A stretch of DNA of 8,259 nucleotides from DASRAJ01 sp039920305 (GTDB taxonomy: Bacteria; Bacteroidota; Bacteroidia; Chitinophagales; UBA10324). The stretch covers positions 1 through 8,259 of the forward strand of contig JBDSEA010000135.1 in assembly GCA_039920305.1 (NCBI GenBank), read 5' to 3'. The notes under the pieces are model-generated. The model was not told where the DNA came from. It worked only from the letters and a program-made list of their open reading frames with translations, and searched no databases. The position numbers and the translations under genes were made by a program. This document shows positions 5,730 through 8,259 of the stretch, piece after piece. The first letter of the stretch is position 1. Each line of letters starts with the position of its first letter.

Positions 5730-6389
5730 ATGAAAATCCTTCCGGTCAAAAATGAAAATATTAGGCATGCAAGTCAGGTACTAGCCGATGCATTCAAAAG
5801 TGATCCGATTTTTCAATACATATTTCAATCAACGGGGGAATACAACAGGCATGCGGCGTGGCTGTTCTCCACGTGGGTCCGGTGGTCAATACAGAATGGA
5901 TTGGCCATGATGACAGAGGATGGAAACGGAGTGCTGCTGGCACGCAAACCAGGAAATACAGAAATGAGTTTCCTGAGTTTCATTCTTGCAGGAATGCTGC
6001 CATTGCCTTTCAGGGTAGGATGGAAAATTTTCAGGCGTTTTTATTTCAGGGTTGTTCCGCTGCTCGGGAGGAAGCATGATGAAATAATGGGCATGTCCGC
6101 TCACTGGTATGGATGGATGATAGCAGCGGCCCCGGGCCATGAGGGGCTTGGTCTCAGACTAATGAATTACAGCGCTCAGCTTGCTGATGCAGATTCACTG
6201 CCGTACTATCTTGAAACTGCAACCGAAAGAGATGCGGCATTGTACAGTCATTTTGGATTTGAAATTGAAAAGAAAGCTTCTCTTCCTAACAGCGAACTCA
6301 CTTTGTATTTCATGGTTAGAAAGCCAGGAATAAAGTCAGAGGAACCAGATAAATCCGCAATGCTCAAAATACATCAACCCGTATTCTGA
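5730..6389 (+). CDS. GNAT family N-acetyltransferase
   Basis: The 219-residue product is a GNAT acetyltransferase, transferring an acetyl or other acyl group from CoA to an amine. The N-terminal part (1-30, NENIRHASQVLADAFKSDP) is the usual first strand and helix. HWYGWMIAAAPGHEGLGLRL (125-144) contains strand 4 and the CoA-binding motif A in the form HEGLGLR, followed by ADADSLPYYLETATERDAAL (152-171) and YSHFGFEI (172-179), typical of this subgroup. The middle (about 80-115) is unusually hydrophobic and basic and may contact membrane or a lipid substrate. A 20-residue tail after the domain is not conserved in form. The start is 38 bases after the acyltransferase stop and no Shine-Dalgarno sequence is seen. 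It ends eight bases before the nitroreductase gene, so it belongs to the same operon. Substrate unknown. Confidence 0.88.
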   Translation: MKILPVKNENIRHASQVLADAFKSDPIFQYIFQSTGEYNRHAAWLFSTWVRWSIQNGLAMMTEDGNGVLLARKPGNTEMSFLSFILAGMLPLPFRVGWKIFRRFYFRVVPLLGRKHDEIMGMSAHWYGWMIAAAPGHEGLGLRLMNYSAQLADADSLPYYLETATERDAALYSHFGFEIEKKASLPNSELTLYFMVRKPGIKSEEPDKSAMLKIHQPVF

Positions 6390-6397
6390 TAAATTTT

Positions 6398-7501
6398 ATG
6401 AAGAGAAGAGACTTCGTTACAACAGCAGGATTTTTTACATTCCTTAACCTGCTCCCTTTAAGCAGATTATTTGCAAAAACTTTATTGCTGAATGATGAAA
6501 CTCAAATCTGGGAGGAGTTGATTGCCTATGCGCGGTGGAGCCCGTCGCCCCACAACGTACAGCCGTGGCGAATGAAGATCATTTCAGGAAGGGAAGCCCA
6601 CCTGTATTACGATCCTTCAAGATTACTTCCCGTGGTTGATCCTACTTCCGGTTTCATCATTCTGGGGATGTCAATGTTCATTGAGAGCCTGAGTATTGCT
6701 GCAAACCCGGCCGGCTATAAAATTGTCGCTGAGCATTCTTCAGAAAAGCAGCTTGACTTCGCATCCACTGATTTGAAATTATTCGCGAAGCTTTACCGGA
6801 TTGAAACGGGTGTAAAGGATCCCACTGATCGTGAGCTGATCCGGAAAAGAAAAACTTCACGGCTGCATTATGATAACCGTGTGATCGGTCAGGGGCTCGT
6901 GAATTCATTTTCATCACTCGCTGATTCTTACGGTTATAACTTCACCTGTTCTTTTGACAAAGAGCTGATTGCTGATGTGATTGAACTGAACAGCAAAGCT
7001 ATTCTTCACGGATCTGAAGATGTTGAGGCGCGGAATGAATTATCAAGGTGGATTCGTACATCAGATGAAGAAGCTGCTGCAAAAAAAGATGGTTTATGGT
7101 ATCGCTGCATGCAGGTGAAAGCAAAGCTGATGGAGAATTTCTTTTATCATCACGAGAGGTTTCAGAGTAAATGGAAAAGAAAATTACTCACCCATTCGCT
7201 CACAAATTCAGTAAAAGGCACAAGCAACATTGCCTGGATCAGCGGACCATTTGAAAACCGTGCAGACTGGATCAATGCAGGTGTAATGCTGCAACGGTTG
7301 TGGCTGGAGATGACGAAGTTCAATGTGTACCTCCACCCTTTCGGGGCCATCATCAATGAAACTTACGCACTTGACGACTTAAAGAATAGCATTCAGTACA
7401 GTGTAAATGAGGGTACACTCTGGTTTCTCATCCGGCTTGGATACTGTGATGAACCGCCGGCTAGTTTCCGGCTCGAAGTAAAAGATATTTTAATTTCATA
7501 A
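6398..7501 (+). CDS. Nitroreductase-fold FMN protein (Acg-like) with twin-arginine signal
   Basis: The 367-residue product belongs to the nitroreductase superfamily, close to the long Acg-like branch. Such proteins bind FMN and carry out or support flavin redox chemistry; the substrate is often unknown. The N-terminus MKRRDFVTTAGFFTFLNLLP fits a twin-arginine (Tat) signal, with a likely cleavage after RLFA (about 26), so the folded flavoprotein may be exported to the periplasm or remain anchored there. FMN-binding residues are visible in ARWSPSPHNVQPW (45-57). Further family features are RKRKTSRLHYDN (149-160), WINAGVMLQRLWLEMTKFNV (291-310), LHPFGAIIN (312-320) and GTLWFLIRLGY (339-349). The start is eight bases after the GNAT stop, so it is the last gene of the four-gene unit. 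The combination with E1 and acyltransferase genes suggests a redox step on an acylated or adenylated product; this is inference. The family call is firm, export likely. Confidence 0.88.
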   Translation: MKRRDFVTTAGFFTFLNLLPLSRLFAKTLLLNDETQIWEELIAYARWSPSPHNVQPWRMKIISGREAHLYYDPSRLLPVVDPTSGFIILGMSMFIESLSIAANPAGYKIVAEHSSEKQLDFASTDLKLFAKLYRIETGVKDPTDRELIRKRKTSRLHYDNRVIGQGLVNSFSSLADSYGYNFTCSFDKELIADVIELNSKAILHGSEDVEARNELSRWIRTSDEEAAAKKDGLWYRCMQVKAKLMENFFYHHERFQSKWKRKLLTHSLTNSVKGTSNIAWISGPFENRADWINAGVMLQRLWLEMTKFNVYLHPFGAIINETYALDDLKNSIQYSVNEGTLWFLIRLGYCDEPPASFRLEVKDILIS

Positions 7502-7655
7502 AGCATCGGAGCTCACTCAATAAAATTAATCGTGGAAAATTTCACTAATTGCAGTCCATCAAAACGGAAGAATTCATTTCAAAACTGAACATGGCCATTA
7601 CCCAGCTTGAATTTTTGAATCCCATTTTTAACTGAAGTTTCATAATTCATTCCTG
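7502..7655. other. Intergenic spacer between the nitroreductase and TonB receptor genes
   Basis: A 154-base AT-rich spacer. It contains a weak inverted repeat (7524-7550) and several tiny frames (for example ATG at 7591) that I do not consider genes. A promoter for the receptor is expected here but no clear TTTG / TAnnTTTG pair is visible. Confidence 0.4.
7524..7550 (+). repeat. Weak inverted repeat after the four-gene operon
   Basis: AATTA (7524-7528) and GTG (7532-7534) face CAC (7543-7545) and TAATT (7546-7550) with a three-base bulge (7529-7531). It lies 23 bases after the nitroreductase stop. It is AT-rich with no T-tract, so it is at best a poor terminator; an operator or chance are alternatives. 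Confidence 0.22.
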
Positions 7656-8259
7656 ATGAAAATTCACTTTTCGATTTGCTTCAGTGTTTTTCTCCTGTTC
7701 ACATTGAAACAACTTTACGCTCAACCATCTCAAATCCTGCGCGGCACCGTCACGGATTATGATTCAAAATTTCCGCTCACAGGCGTAAATGTGATACTTT
7801 ATAAAGACACCGTGATTACAAAGGTTGTGGCAACCGATGAGAATGGAAATTACAGAATGGAGGGTGTGCCTGTTGGAAGAAACCAAATCAAATTCAGCTA
7901 TGTAGGCTACGCTGAACAAACCCTGAGCAGTGTGATGATTACTTCAGGTAAGGAAGCAGTGCTTAATATTTTGCTTAATGAATCGGTGCATGAGATCAAT
8001 GAAGTTGTAGTGAGTGCATTCAAGTCGGGTGAGACAAGAAATGAAATGGCCGTTGTAAGTGCGCGACCATTCACCATTGAAGAAACAGATCGCTATGCAG
8101 GGAGCCGTGGTGATCCGGCTCGCATGGCCAGTAACTTTGCAGGAGTGGGTGGTGCAGATGATTCACGGAATGACATTGTGATAAGAGGAAATTCACCCGG
8201 AGGCGTGTTGTGGAAGATGGAAGGGATTGCGATTTTAAATCCGAATCATTTCAATATTC
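7656..8259 (+). CDS. TonB-dependent outer-membrane receptor, N-terminal part (runs off the window)
   Basis: From ATG 7656 the frame stays open to the window's end, giving 201 residues of a larger protein. It has a signal peptide (MKIHFSICFSVFLLFTLKQL, cleavage near YAQ 21-23), a carboxypeptidase-regulatory-like domain (about 28-108; RGTVTDYDSKFPLTGVNVIL, ATDENGNYRM, IKFSYVGYAEQ), a linker with INEVVVSAF (114-122), and the start of the plug domain: ETDRYAGSRGDPARMASNFA (143-162), NDIVIRGNSPGGVLW (172-186), EGIAILNPNHF (189-199). These plug motifs are typical of a Bacteroidota TonB receptor group. The protein should sit in the outer membrane and import a ligand using TonB energy; the ligand is unknown. 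It is 154 bases from the operon upstream, so separate transcription is likely but joint function is possible. The barrel lies beyond the window. Confidence 0.9.
   Translation, partial: MKIHFSICFSVFLLFTLKQLYAQPSQILRGTVTDYDSKFPLTGVNVILYKDTVITKVVATDENGNYRMEGVPVGRNQIKFSYVGYAEQTLSSVMITSGKEAVLNILLNESVHEINEVVVSAFKSGETRNEMAVVSARPFTIEETDRYAGSRGDPARMASNFAGVGGADDSRNDIVIRGNSPGGVLWKMEGIAILNPNHFNI

Noticed and set aside
5858..6140. Frames inside the GNAT gene (73 residues on +, 84 residues on -)
   Set aside because: Both overlap a gene with clear GNAT motifs and contain none of their own.
7591..7635. Small frame MAITQLEFLNPIFN in the spacer before the TonB receptor
   Set aside because: Only 14 residues, no ribosome-binding signal and no sign of conservation that can be judged here.
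1..8259. CRISPR array, tRNA/rRNA genes, IS elements
   Set aside because: I looked for regular spaced repeats, cloverleaf-like segments and transposase motifs with terminal inverted repeats and saw none; a covariance-model or IS search could still find short forms.

Overview
The window looks like a chromosomal segment of a member of the Bacteroidota, probably a Chitinophaga/Saprospira-like lineage. The clues are a moderate-to-low GC content, start codons mostly without a Shine-Dalgarno sequence, several secreted or lipid-anchored proteins of Bacteroidota style, and two proteins that begin with the carboxypeptidase-regulatory-like domain of SusC/TonB-dependent receptors. All recognisable genes read on the + strand. 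The species is not identified.

Left part (1-3920). The window opens inside the 3' end of an unrecognised gene (1-138). An apparent envelope cluster follows: a 525-residue lipoprotein with a CYGSCPTFY motif (285-1862), a 190-residue lipoprotein (1898-2470), a small helix-turn-helix protein (2490-2744), an orphan N-terminal piece of a TonB-dependent receptor (2793-3116) and a 257-residue secreted or membrane protein (3147-3920). The spacings are short (19 to 48 bases), so they may share a transcript. Three of the five share a layout: export signal, a beta-rich stretch ending in a pattern like 'IPVDSI', then a hydrophobic segment. None has a known function that I can name.

Middle (3921-4264). 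About 340 AT-rich bases hold no convincing full gene. There is a possible remnant of a small secreted protein, and a nested inverted repeat just before the next operon.

Right part (4265-7501). This is the most interesting unit: four tightly packed genes. They encode a ThiF/MoeB/E1-like adenylyltransferase, an N-acyltransferase of the LuxI/FeeM (N-acyl amino acid synthase) type, a second GNAT acetyltransferase, and a nitroreductase-fold FMN protein with a twin-arginine signal. Together they look like a small biosynthetic or modification pathway: acylate an amine, adenylate a carboxylate, then carry out a flavin-dependent redox step, possibly outside the cytoplasm. The enzyme families are clear from motifs; the pathway and product are inference. 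No ubiquitin-like protein, carrier protein, peptide precursor or JAB protease is visible nearby.

End (7656-8259). After a 154-base spacer, a TonB-dependent outer-membrane receptor begins and runs off the window. It could take up a product related to the preceding operon, or it may be unrelated.
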